Made by a program: the position numbers and the translations under genes. Of a stretch of 64,000 nt of DNA, positions 17,661 to 26,853 are shown piece by piece. The notes beneath the pieces are model-generated. The model ran no database searches and was not told where the DNA came from. It saw only the letters and a list, made by a program, of their open reading frames with translations. This DNA comes from Pseudomonas uvaldensis (lineage in GTDB: Bacteria; Pseudomonadota; Gammaproteobacteria; Pseudomonadales; Pseudomonadaceae), in assembly GCF_021271205.1 (NCBI RefSeq), contig NZ_JAIWKS010000011.1, positions 1 to 64,000 on the forward strand, written 5' to 3'. Position 1 is the stretch's first letter, and each line of letters begins with the position of its first letter.

Positions 17661-18979
17661 GGTGGATTCAGTTCTCGAGAAGTCGGGTCAAGTATCGGGT
17701 CGAAGGGCGCCGTTCCGGCCTCGTCCGGACGGGGGTCGAACAGTTCGCAGATCGCGTCCACGTCCAGTCGTCCGGCCGGCAGGATGCCGATGAAGCGGCT
17801 CGACAATTCGATCGATCCCTTGGCATGCAAGGTTTGCAGTTGCGGCCAGATCGAGGCGAAGTGTTCGCGAAAATCCAGCCCGAAACGTGCCTCGATGGCG
17901 GGGATATCCAGCTCCAGGTCACAGGCCAGGTGTTCGGTCACCGTCGCGCGGATCCGGTCCTGGGCTTCGCAACGCCAGCCACGCCAGACCGGTAGCTGTC
18001 CGGCGTCCAGTTGCTGGCGGTACTGCAGCAGGTCCTCGGTGTTCTGTACGTACAGATGTTCGATCTGAGAGACGGCCGCCAGCCCGAACCCCACATGATC
18101 GCAACAACCGTGTCGGGTAAACCCTTGGCAATTGCGATGCAGCCGTCCATGTTCCTGGGCAACCGCCAGGTCATCGTCGGCCCTGACGAACTGCCCTTGG
18201 CCGATGTAGTGATAGCCCGCTTCGAGCAACTGTTCGCAGCAGATCCGCGCCATGGCGTCCTTGTCGGACTGGCTACAAAAGGCTTCCACCGCTCCGGCGT
18301 TGACCGAACGGTAGCGCCAGGGCGCTCTGGCGTAATCGAACACATGCAAGCGATCCGGCTCCAGTTCGATCAACGTCGCCAATTTCACGGCAAAACTGCG
18401 GGGCGTCTGCCAGGCATGACCATAGCCGAGGTCGATGTTGACCGAGCGAAAACCGAAGGTTCGCGCCGCGTCGATCAGCGAATGGATCGGGGCCGGGTTC
18501 TGATAGCAGTCCACCGCCATGTCCCGGTCGACGCCCATGTCGGGCACACCGATGCTGACATGGGTGAAACCCTGGTCGCGTATCAAACCCATGGTTGCCC
18601 AGTCGGTGTGGTGCAGGTCCACTTCGATGCTATGGTCGCCGCTCTCGGAAAAGTCAAAGCGCTTGCGCAGATCGCCCATCAGTTGCTGCAAATGAGCGAT
18701 CACCGGCGTCCCTCCGGTCAGCCAGAACTGCTCGACGCTGCGGCCTGCCCCCAGATGACAGCCGACCAGGCCCATCTCGTACTTCAGGCGTTGCAGATAA
18801 ACGTCGATTTCGGCGCATCGGCAGACGCTGGCCAGTGGCGAGCAGGACGCCAGCCTCAAACGCGACGGCAGGTGCACCGACAGCGACAACGGCCGGCACT
18901 TGCGACGACTGTCGCGCAACCCCCGGAGCAGGTCGAGGGAGCCGACACCTCCGTGGAATTTATGAAACAGGTCGAACAT
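17657..18979 (-). CDS. HemN-like paralogue lacking the radical-SAM cysteine triad
   Basis: 440 residues from the ATG at 18979, preceded by GGAG six bases upstream; a longer frame to 19063 lacks such a site. The protein aligns with HemN over its length: LSLSVHLP, FWLTGGTPVIAHLQQLMGDL, HSIEVDL, VNIDLGYG, YHYIGQGQFVRADDDL. Where HemN has C-x3-C-x2-C, this one has cysteines at 46, 53 and 55 (CSPLASVCRC), so canonical [4Fe-4S] ligation is lost. It may be a degenerate HemN that serves as a haem chaperone or partner (HemW-like drift), or it may bind a cluster differently. Coupled to hemN downstream. Confidence 0.8.
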   Translation of the reverse strand: MFDLFHKFHGGVGSLDLLRGLRDSRRKCRPLSLSVHLPSRLRLASCSPLASVCRCAEIDVYLQRLKYEMGLVGCHLGAGRSVEQFWLTGGTPVIAHLQQLMGDLRKRFDFSESGDHSIEVDLHHTDWATMGLIRDQGFTHVSIGVPDMGVDRDMAVDCYQNPAPIHSLIDAARTFGFRSVNIDLGYGHAWQTPRSFAVKLATLIELEPDRLHVFDYARAPWRYRSVNAGAVEAFCSQSDKDAMARICCEQLLEAGYHYIGQGQFVRADDDLAVAQEHGRLHRNCQGFTRHGCCDHVGFGLAAVSQIEHLYVQNTEDLLQYRQQLDAGQLPVWRGWRCEAQDRIRATVTEHLACDLELDIPAIEARFGLDFREHFASIWPQLQTLHAKGSIELSSRFIGILPAGRLDVDAICELFDPRPDEAGTAPFDPILDPTSRELNPP

Positions 18980-19033
18980 GACAATCTCCGAGTGGTTGCC
19001 GGGACATTGTCCGTCTTGAGCCAGCTCCTCACC

Positions 19034-19047
19034 TTGACCTGTATCAA
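19034..19047 (-). promoter_or_regulatory. ANR/FNR-type box upstream of the hemN pair
   Basis: TTGAC-CTGT-ATCAA differs from the TTGAT-N4-ATCAA consensus at one base. It lies 55-68 bases before the ATG of the HemN-like gene at 18979, suitable for activation near -41. Confidence 0.65.
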
Positions 19048-19072
19048 GCGCCCGGAACCCCACACCATCGGC

Positions 19073-19516
19073 TTACCAGGCGACGTAGAACATGGCCTTG
19101 GCCAGCAGCACGATTGCCACCAGATGCAAGAACACGCGGGTATGGATGATCCGGACACAATGGGCATTCATCCGACCGCGCCTGAACAGCCACATGGCCC
19201 AGAAAAAATGCCCCAGTACGCTGCCTGCCAGAAGAATCTTCAGCCCCAGCAGCAAACCGAACGATGAGTGCATGGGCGATATCAGCGCGGGCCAGTAGCG
19301 CAGCCAGACCATTGCAACGCCCGCCCCGAACAGCACCAGCAACACCCAGGGCATCAATTGCCGCGCTCGCTGGCTGATACCCTGTTCCAACAGCACCATG
19401 ACCTTGGCGGGCAGTTGCTTGCGGATGCTCTCCAGGAACAGCACTTCGAAAAACACCGTGCCGACGAAGACCAGCGCGGCGAACAGGTGCAACGTCAGAA
19501 ACAGCGGATAACTCAT
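19073..19516 (-). CDS. Four-helix membrane protein (CopD/HemJ-like size class)
   Basis: 147 residues, almost entirely hydrophobic, with about four transmembrane segments: near residues 5-28, 52-70, 82-108 and 122-146. An intramembrane His in LTLHLFAALVFVG and another in IIHTRVFLHLVAIVLLAK are suggestive of haem or metal binding. It is upstream of, and co-directional with, the hemN pair and has its own ANR-type box at 19579. I cannot assign it to a family with confidence; CopD-like and HemJ-like proteins have similar size and topology. Confidence 0.7.
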   Translation of the reverse strand: MSYPLFLTLHLFAALVFVGTVFFEVLFLESIRKQLPAKVMVLLEQGISQRARQLMPWVLLVLFGAGVAMVWLRYWPALISPMHSSFGLLLGLKILLAGSVLGHFFWAMWLFRRGRMNAHCVRIIHTRVFLHLVAIVLLAKAMFYVAW

Positions 19517-19578
19517 GGGGGATTCTTCACCGGCGGAGGGTTTATCCCGAGGCTACCGCGTGCCCCCGTCATCCCGAT

Positions 19579-19592
19579 TTGATGCCAGTCAA
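19579..19592 (-). promoter_or_regulatory. ANR/FNR-type box upstream of the membrane protein gene
   Basis: TTGAT-GCCA-GTCAA matches TTGAT-N4-ATCAA at nine of ten defined bases. It is 63-76 bases upstream of the start at 19516. It lies inside the 288-base gap to the divergent epimerase gene; nothing else clear was seen in that gap. Confidence 0.6.
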
Positions 19593-19804
19593 CAAAGTCC
19601 TGAATACCTGCTCCCACAGGTCATGCGTCAACAGAACGTTATTTTCCAATCCGTAGTTCCCGACCGCTGATCCGTTAGTTCAGCTTTTTGACACTTCTCC
19701 CGATGTGCGGTCACAACTTTCCCGCTCCGCCGGGTCCTAACTCCGTGGTCGCCGATGGAATATTGGCATTTACCGTGGTTCCAGCCCGATACGGAGATAA
19801 GCTC

Positions 19805-22800
19805 ATGATTTTCAACGTACAAAATTTTGGCGCCAAAGGAGACGGTATTACCGATGACACCGCAGCCATCCAGGCTGCGATCGATGCGGCGGCCGCCGCC
19901 GGCGGGGGCCAGGTGTATATGCCCACCGGGACCTACATTGTTTCGGGAGGCGAGGAACCGTCCGACGGTTGCCTGATGCTCAAGAGCAACGTCTATCTGT
20001 ACGGCGACGGCATGGGCGACACCACGGTCAAGCTGGCCGATGGCTCCGACACCAAGATCACCGGCATCATCCGCTCGGCCTATGGCGAGGAAACCCACGA
20101 TTTCGGCGTCAGCAATCTCACCATCGACGGCAACCGCGACAGCACCACCGGCAAGGTCGACGGTTGGTTCAATGGATACATACCAGGCGAAGAAGGCTAT
20201 GACTCCAACGTCACGATCGACAGCGTCGAGATCAAGGACTGCTCCGGATACGGCTTCGACCCCCACGAGCAGACCGTCAACATGGTCATCAAGAACAGCG
20301 TGTCCCATGGCAACGGCCTGGACGGCTTCGTGGCGGATTTCCTCAGCGACAGCACCTTCGAAAACAACGTCGCCTACAACAACGACCGCCACGGATTCAA
20401 CGTCGTCACCAGCACCCATGATTTTACCCTGACCAACAACATCGCCTACGACAACGGCGGCAACGGCATCGTGGTCCAGCGCGGCAGCGAGGACATCCCC
20501 TCCCCCAGCAACATCACCATCACGGGGGGCGAGGTCTATGGCAACGGTGCCGAAGGCGTGCTGATCAAGCTGTCCAGCGAAGTCGACGTCACCGGCGTGG
20601 ACATCCATGACAACGCCAGCGCCGGGATCCGCATATACGGCAGCAACCACGTCGACATTATCGACAACACCCTGAACAACAACGCCCTCGGCGGCGCCGT
20701 ACCGGAAATCATCATCCAGTCCTACGACGACACCCTGGGCGTCTCCGGCAAATACTTCAACGGCAGCGACAACCTCATCCAGGGCAACCTCATCAGCGGC
20801 AGTGACCTGTCGACCTACGGGGTAGCCGAACGCAACGAGGACGGCACGGATCGCAACGCCATCATCGCCAACACCATCAGCCACACCAGCAAGGGCGCCA
20901 CGCTGGTCTATGGTGATGGCAGCTACGTCAGCGCCACGGTGCCGATGACCACCGTGCAAGGCACGGCCGGCAACGACACCCTGCTGGGCAGCAGCGCCAG
21001 CGAGATTTTCTACGGCGGCGCGGGCAATGACACCATCAATGGCGGCGCCGGCGGCGACATCCTGGTGGGCGGCGCGGGCGTCGATAAACTCACCGGTGGT
21101 ACCGGCGCCGATACCTTCCGCTTCGCCAGCCAGTCCGACAGCTACCGTAACGCCACGTCCAGCTTCGATGACACGATCACCGATTTCGACGTCACCCAGG
21201 ACAAGATCGACCTCGCCGACCTGGGCTTCACCGGCCTGGGCAATGGCCGTGGCGGCACCCTGCAGGTCAGCTACAGCGCCACCAGCGACCGCACCTACAT
21301 CAAGGACTACGATGCCGATGCCAGTGGCAATCGCTTCGAACTGATTCTGTCCGGCAACCTGGCCAGCACCCTGACCGCCAGCAATTTCATCTTCAATCGC
21401 GTGGTCACCGGCACCAGCGGCAACGACTCGCTGACGGGCAGCGATGCGGCCGACACCCTGCTCGGCCTGGCGGGCAACGACAGCCTCAGCGGCGTTGCGG
21501 GCGATGACAAGCTCGATGGCGGTGCTGGCATGGACACGTTGACCGGCGGTGCCGGAGCGGACACGTTCGTGTTCTCCAACCGTCTGGACAGCTACCGCAA
21601 CTACAACACCGGAGGCGCCAACCTCGGCGACCTGATCACCGATTTCAACGTGGCCTCCGACAAGATCGACCTCTCTGCGATGGGCTTTACCGGCCTGGGT
21701 GACGGCAAGAACGACACCGTGTACCTGGTGCTCAACAGCGCCGGTACCAAAACCTATATCAAGTCCCTCACCGCCGATGCCAATGGCAACCGCTTCGAAG
21801 TGGCGTTGGACGGCAACTACCTCAACACGCTGACCAGCGCCAATTTCGTGTTCGCCACCTCGTCCCCGACCAACCAGGCCCCCGTGGTGGCGACGCCGCT
21901 GCTGGACCAGAACGCAACGGAAAAAACGCCATTCAGCTACGTGGTACCGGCTACCAGCTTCAGCGACCCGGACAATGACAGCCTCAGCTACACCGCCAAA
22001 CTGGCCGATGGCAGCGCACTGCCCAGCTGGCTGGTGTTCGATGCGGCCACCCGCACTTTCAGCGGCACGCCCAGCGACACGGCATCGGGCACCTACGCCA
22101 TCCAGGTCACCGCGACCGACGGCAGCAATGCCAGCGTCAGCGACAGTTTTACCCTGGCCGTGCAGGATGCGCCCGCCGCCCCCATCGTGATCAACGGCAC
22201 GCCGAACAACGACACGCTTACCGGCACCGCGGCCAACGAGCAACTGTTCGGGGGCGCCGGCAACGACACGCTCAACGGCGGCGCTGGTAATGACATCCTG
22301 GTGGGTGGCACCGGCGTGGACAAACTCACCGGCGGCGCGGGCGCCGATGTATTCCGCTTCACCTCCAGACTCGACAGCTACCGCACCAGTTCGACCAGCG
22401 TCAGTGACCAGATCCTGGACTTCGATGTGGCCGCCGACAAGATCGACGTCTCGACACTTGGCTACACCGGTCTGGGCAACGGCCTCAATGGCACGTTGCA
22501 AGTGACCTACAGCTCCTCGACCAACCGGACCTACCTCAAGGACCTGACCGTCGATGCCAACGGCAACCGCTTCGAAGTCTCACTGGCGGGCAACCTGCTC
22601 AATAGCCTGACCGCCTCCCATTTCGTCTTCGCCGACCAGAACACACCAAGCAACGTCGCGCCGGTGGTGACGATTCCATTGCTCGACCAGACGGCCAGTG
22701 AAAACACGCCGTTCAGCTACACCGTGGCCCATGACAGCTTCACCGACGCCAACCAGGATGTTCTGACCTACACCGCGACCCTCGCCGACGGCAGCGCCCT

Positions 22801-25420
22801 GCCCTCGTGGCTGAAATTCAACGCCACCAGCCTGAGCTTCAGCGGCACGCCCACCAGCACCGCCGCGGGCAGCTACGACGTGCTGGTGAAGGCCACCGAC
22901 CCCTCGGGTGCCTCGGTCAGCGACAACTTCGCCCTGGTGGTGGCCGACGCCCCCGCCAACACCGTCACCGGAACCAACAACGCCGAAACCCTCAATGGCA
23001 CGGCAGGCGCGGACTTGATACTCGGACTGGGTGGCAACGACACGATCAAGGCCGCTGCCGGCGCGGACATCGTCGATGGCGGTGCCGGACGGGATTCGCT
23101 GTACGGCGGCGATGGTGCCGACACCTTCCGCTACAGCAACGTGCTCGACAGCTACCGCGACTACGACACCGGCGGTGTCACGGCCACTGACACGGTCTAT
23201 GACTTCACCATGGGCATGGACAAGATCGACGTGTCCAGCCTGGGCTTCACCGGCCTCGGCGATGGCAGCAACGGCACGCTCTACATGACGTTGAACTCGG
23301 CGGGCGACAAAACCTACATCAAGTCCGCCGAGGCCGACGCCGACGGCAACCGCTTCGAAATCGCCCTCAACGGCAACTACCTCAACACCCTGACCGCCAA
23401 CGACTTCGTCTTCGGCGAGCGCGCCCAGCAGGACATTCTCTATCTGCCGACCCTCGGCCAATCCAATGCGCGGCTACTGCGCATGACCGAGGACGACGAT
23501 CAATCCGGCACGTCAATGCTGGTCAACGACCTGGACAGGTACACGACCTATGACGTGCGCAGCCAGTTCACCGATGCCGACGGCAATGGCATCGACATCG
23601 CGGTGGGTGGCAGCACAGTCAACGGCCTGTCGACCCTGGGCCCCGACGAACTGAAGCTGTGCTGGTGGCTGACCGATACCAACCAACCCGGACCGGCGCT
23701 GTTGCGTGCCGTGACGTTGTTGCGCGACCAGCTCACCGAACTCAAGGCCATCGACAACGTCACCATGGGCATCATCTGGGGCCAGGGCGAGGAAGCCGCC
23801 CAGGAAATCGCCCGCTCGACGGACAAAGCGGCAGCCGCCGCAGCCTACAAGGCGGCGACCCTGAAAGTGTTCGACTACTTGCATGCCCAGTTCGGCAATT
23901 TCAACGTGTACCTGATGGAGACCGGTCACTACGAGCAGGATGCGGCGCGTGCCCGGGGTTATTCCGAAGAGAAAATCGCCGCCATCGTCGACGGAGTGGG
24001 TTATGTCCGTGCCGCCCAGGAGGCCATCGCCGCCGAGCGCGCGGATGTCAAGCTGGCGGTGGACTACACCGACCTGCCCCTGCGCTACGAAGTCGATCCG
24101 CTGGTGTACCCGGATGATGTCTGGCATCTGCACGAGGAGTCGGCGGAAATCGTCGGCCAGCGCCTGGCGGACTACATTGCCGATGACCTGGGCTTCCAGG
24201 GCAACCCCAACGACAACAACAGTGTGCAGGACATTTTCGACAACGCCCAGAATGAAGGCGGGATGATTGTCGGCACCGACCAGGCGGATACCCTGGTGGG
24301 CAGTTCCGGCAACGATACGCTGGACGGTGACCTGGGTGCCGACACCCTGACCGGGGGCGATGGCAACGATATCTACATCGTCGATAACGCCTTCGACAGC
24401 GTGGTGGAGACCAACACTTCGACCTCGCAGATCGATACGGTACAGGCATCGGTCAGTTGGACCCTGGGCGCCAACCTCGAGAACCTGGTGCTCACCGGCG
24501 TCTCGGACATCGACGGCACCGGCAATGAGCGACGCAACTTCATCACCGGCAACGCCGCCAACAACGTGCTCGATGGCGCCGCCGGAGCCGACAGCACCAG
24601 TGGCGGCGACGGCGATGACACGTACTACGTGGACAATGCCAGCGACACCGTGATCGAGACCAACGTCAATGCGTTGACCGGCGGGGTCGATAGCGTCCAC
24701 AGCAGCCTCGCGGCCTACACCCTCGCCAACAACGTCGAGAACCTGTACATCGCTGGCGCCGGCGCGGCCAATGGCACGGGCAACGCGCTGGACAACACCC
24801 TGTTCGCGGGTGCCGGCGACAATGTGCTGGACGGGCGTGACGGCAACGACACTGCATCATTCGAACGTGCCCTGGCGGGCGTCACCGTGACCCTTTCGAC
24901 GTCCTCGCAACAGAACACCGTGGGCTCGGGCCTCGATACCTTGAAGTACATCGAGAACCTGACCGGCAGTGCCTACGCCGACACCCTGACCGGCAACAGC
25001 GCCGGGAACATCCTGAACGGTGGCGCGGGCAACGACGTGCTGGTGGGCGGCTCGGGGGATGACCGGCTGATCGGCGGCGCGGGCACCGACAACCTGAGCG
25101 GTGGCACCGGCGCCGATACCTATGCGTTTTCGGCGTTGTCGGAGATGGGCGTGGGTGCGTTGCGCGATGTGATCAGCGGCTTCAAGAGCACGGAGCTGGA
25201 CCACCTGGACTTGACCGGCCTGGACGCCAACCCGCTGACCGCCACCGTCGACACTTTCACGTTCATCGGCAGCAATGCCTTCGACGCCACCAACGCCACC
25301 GGCCAACTGCGCTTTGTCGATGGCATCCTCTACGGCAGCGTCGACGCCGACGCCACGGCGGAGTTCGAGTTCGAACTGGTCGGCGTCAAGGAGTTGCATG
25401 CCAGTGACTTTACCGCCTGA
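19805..25420 (+). CDS. psmE: Secreted bifunctional mannuronan C5-epimerase / alginate O-acetylhydrolase (PsmE-like)
   Basis: 1871 residues from ATG 19805 (GGAG eight bases upstream). With this start the AlgE catalytic set falls at the AlgE4 numbers: Tyr149, Asp152 and His154 in YGFDPHEQT, and Asp178. Layout: beta-helix A-module 1-380; R-modules near 380-690; a putative Ig-like domain 690-795; R-module 797-945; second Ig-like domain 949-1055; R-module 1056-1205; SGNH acetylesterase 1209-1469 (GQSNA with Ser1220, WGQGEEAA, Asp1438-x-x-His1441); RTX repeats to about 1760; C-terminal type I secretion region ending HASDFTA. It should convert mannuronate to guluronate in alginate and remove O-acetyl groups outside the cell. 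Calcium would bind the GGxGxD repeats. The convergent exporter genes downstream are its probable route out. Confidence 0.9.
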   Translation: MIFNVQNFGAKGDGITDDTAAIQAAIDAAAAAGGGQVYMPTGTYIVSGGEEPSDGCLMLKSNVYLYGDGMGDTTVKLADGSDTKITGIIRSAYGEETHDFGVSNLTIDGNRDSTTGKVDGWFNGYIPGEEGYDSNVTIDSVEIKDCSGYGFDPHEQTVNMVIKNSVSHGNGLDGFVADFLSDSTFENNVAYNNDRHGFNVVTSTHDFTLTNNIAYDNGGNGIVVQRGSEDIPSPSNITITGGEVYGNGAEGVLIKLSSEVDVTGVDIHDNASAGIRIYGSNHVDIIDNTLNNNALGGAVPEIIIQSYDDTLGVSGKYFNGSDNLIQGNLISGSDLSTYGVAERNEDGTDRNAIIANTISHTSKGATLVYGDGSYVSATVPMTTVQGTAGNDTLLGSSASEIFYGGAGNDTINGGAGGDILVGGAGVDKLTGGTGADTFRFASQSDSYRNATSSFDDTITDFDVTQDKIDLADLGFTGLGNGRGGTLQVSYSATSDRTYIKDYDADASGNRFELILSGNLASTLTASNFIFNRVVTGTSGNDSLTGSDAADTLLGLAGNDSLSGVAGDDKLDGGAGMDTLTGGAGADTFVFSNRLDSYRNYNTGGANLGDLITDFNVASDKIDLSAMGFTGLGDGKNDTVYLVLNSAGTKTYIKSLTADANGNRFEVALDGNYLNTLTSANFVFATSSPTNQAPVVATPLLDQNATEKTPFSYVVPATSFSDPDNDSLSYTAKLADGSALPSWLVFDAATRTFSGTPSDTASGTYAIQVTATDGSNASVSDSFTLAVQDAPAAPIVINGTPNNDTLTGTAANEQLFGGAGNDTLNGGAGNDILVGGTGVDKLTGGAGADVFRFTSRLDSYRTSSTSVSDQILDFDVAADKIDVSTLGYTGLGNGLNGTLQVTYSSSTNRTYLKDLTVDANGNRFEVSLAGNLLNSLTASHFVFADQNTPSNVAPVVTIPLLDQTASENTPFSYTVAHDSFTDANQDVLTYTATLADGSALPSWLKFNATSLSFSGTPTSTAAGSYDVLVKATDPSGASVSDNFALVVADAPANTVTGTNNAETLNGTAGADLILGLGGNDTIKAAAGADIVDGGAGRDSLYGGDGADTFRYSNVLDSYRDYDTGGVTATDTVYDFTMGMDKIDVSSLGFTGLGDGSNGTLYMTLNSAGDKTYIKSAEADADGNRFEIALNGNYLNTLTANDFVFGERAQQDILYLPTLGQSNARLLRMTEDDDQSGTSMLVNDLDRYTTYDVRSQFTDADGNGIDIAVGGSTVNGLSTLGPDELKLCWWLTDTNQPGPALLRAVTLLRDQLTELKAIDNVTMGIIWGQGEEAAQEIARSTDKAAAAAAYKAATLKVFDYLHAQFGNFNVYLMETGHYEQDAARARGYSEEKIAAIVDGVGYVRAAQEAIAAERADVKLAVDYTDLPLRYEVDPLVYPDDVWHLHEESAEIVGQRLADYIADDLGFQGNPNDNNSVQDIFDNAQNEGGMIVGTDQADTLVGSSGNDTLDGDLGADTLTGGDGNDIYIVDNAFDSVVETNTSTSQIDTVQASVSWTLGANLENLVLTGVSDIDGTGNERRNFITGNAANNVLDGAAGADSTSGGDGDDTYYVDNASDTVIETNVNALTGGVDSVHSSLAAYTLANNVENLYIAGAGAANGTGNALDNTLFAGAGDNVLDGRDGNDTASFERALAGVTVTLSTSSQQNTVGSGLDTLKYIENLTGSAYADTLTGNSAGNILNGGAGNDVLVGGSGDDRLIGGAGTDNLSGGTGADTYAFSALSEMGVGALRDVISGFKSTELDHLDLTGLDANPLTATVDTFTFIGSNAFDATNATGQLRFVDGILYGSVDADATAEFEFELVGVKELHASDFTA

Positions 25421-25460
25421 GGAGGTTTGGACCGGCGAGGCCCGAGGCAGCTGACCCACC

Positions 25461-25497
25461 GCTATCGCGGGCGAGCCTTGCCCGCGATGGCGATAGC
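25461..25497. terminator. Nested hairpin between convergent genes (REP-like)
   Basis: Inner arms ATCGCGGGC and GCCCGCGAT pair perfectly around a seven-base loop, and outer GCTATCGC / GCGATAGC also match. The core resembles the REP units elsewhere. It sits between the stops of the epimerase gene and the tolC-type gene, fitting a bidirectional terminator, though no T-tract follows. Confidence 0.6.
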
Positions 25498-25501
25498 TGA
25501 C

Positions 25502-26851
25502 TCAGAAAAGCGCTTGCACCTGTTCCAGTACAGCACGACTCATCTGCCCGGTGTGGGTGTGCAGGCTCACGTAGCTTTGCAGCATATCGAGCTTGGTGTT
25601 GAGCAGATCTCGACGGGCCTGGAAGACCCGTTGCTGAGCGTCGAGGATGTCGACAGTGGAGCGCACGCCACCCTGGAAGCCTTTTTCCGTCGAGGTCAGC
25701 GCCCGCTGGTTGGATTCCACCGCCCGTTGCATGGCCTTGCTCTTGGCAAACCCGGCCACCACGCCCTGGTAATCGGTTTCGATATCCTCCGCCAGTTGTT
25801 GGCGTTGCACGTCGTAGTCCGACTGGGCACCGGCCAGTTGCGCCTCGGCCTTGGCCACCGAAGCCCGTACCGCGCCGCCGCGGTACAGCGGAATATCCAG
25901 CTGCACTCCCACGTAGTAGGTATCCTGGCGTGGATCGAGCTCCTGGTACTGGCGGGTTTCCCGACGGGTCAATTGGGTGGTGAGGGACAAGGTCGGATAG
26001 TGCCCGGCACGCTGGCTGTCGGCCTGCGCCTCGGCCACTTTCACCGCCGCCAGCCGGGCTGCCAGCTCGGGGCTGGCTTCACGGGCGATGGCCGTCCAGT
26101 AACGCAGGTCCTGCTCCGGCGGGATCGGGCTGCTGGCGGCAAGCTCCTCGCGCATCGGCAGAATGTCATCGATAGGCACGCTGGCACGCCCCGACAACGC
26201 CCGCAACGCCGCCACCCGACGCGCCTGGGCCTCGGCTTCCTGGGCCTCCACCAGATCGAGCCGCGCCTGGGCCTCGTCGATGTCGGTGATCGCCCCCTGC
26301 CCTCCCTGGAACAGCTTTTTGCTCTGCGTGACCAATCCATTGATGGCGGCTTTCTGCTGGGCGATCAGCTTGATCTCGTTCTCGGCCCGGGCGACGTCGA
26401 AATAACCCTTGGCGACCCGGTCATACAGGGTCTGCCCGGCCACATCGAACACTTGGCTGCCCAGTCGCCCCCGCGCCTTGCCCTCCTGATAAGCGGCCCA
26501 GCGCCCCTTGTCATAGAGCGGTTGTTGCGCCACCAGGGACACGTTATTGGCCTGGTAGTCGTTGCTGTTGACATAACCGCTGTCGTCGCCGCCATCGGTA
26601 CGTCCACCGTAGCCATAGCGTGAAGTCAGGGACACTTGCGGATAGAGCCCGCCTCGCCCGATGGCTTCTTCATGCCGGGAAGCCTCGAAAGCATGGGCCG
26701 CCGACTGCACGGTCGGATCGTTGAGCCGTGAAGCATCGTACGCGGCGGTCAGGCTCAGCCCTGCCTCGGCGCCCCAGGAGGGGCTGATCACCGCCCAACC
26801 GGTGCACAGACTCAACAACATCCGGGCGCGATAAAGACAACGGTGGGTCAT
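25502..26851 (-). CDS. TolC-family outer-membrane protein of type I secretion
   Basis: 449 residues from the ATG at 26851; GAGGA lies six bases upstream, whereas the ATG at 26857 abuts it. An N-terminal signal peptide ends near ISPSWGAEA. OEP repeats follow (SLTAAYDASRLNDPTVQSA; LDIPLYRGGAVRASVAKA; GGVRSTVDILDAQQRVFQAR). It is the third gene of an ABC-HlyD-TolC minus-strand operon, overlapping the HlyD frame by three to four bases, and is convergent with the epimerase gene. Role: outer-membrane exit duct of the type I exporter, most likely for the neighbouring epimerase. Confidence 0.88.
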   Translation of the reverse strand: MTHRCLYRARMLLSLCTGWAVISPSWGAEAGLSLTAAYDASRLNDPTVQSAAHAFEASRHEEAIGRGGLYPQVSLTSRYGYGGRTDGGDDSGYVNSNDYQANNVSLVAQQPLYDKGRWAAYQEGKARGRLGSQVFDVAGQTLYDRVAKGYFDVARAENEIKLIAQQKAAINGLVTQSKKLFQGGQGAITDIDEAQARLDLVEAQEAEAQARRVAALRALSGRASVPIDDILPMREELAASSPIPPEQDLRYWTAIAREASPELAARLAAVKVAEAQADSQRAGHYPTLSLTTQLTRRETRQYQELDPRQDTYYVGVQLDIPLYRGGAVRASVAKAEAQLAGAQSDYDVQRQQLAEDIETDYQGVVAGFAKSKAMQRAVESNQRALTSTEKGFQGGVRSTVDILDAQQRVFQARRDLLNTKLDMLQSYVSLHTHTGQMSRAVLEQVQALF

Positions 26852-26853
26852 GC

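Noticed and set aside
19628..22501. 957-residue minus-strand frame opposite the epimerase
   Set aside because: Its Val/Gly/Ala repeats are the reverse image of the RTX and R-module repeats; no ribosome site or family.
20940..25100. Repeated DNA in the epimerase as a possible mobile or CRISPR-like repeat
   Set aside because: Repeats are in frame and encode GGxGxD calcium-binding nonapeptides and R-modules.
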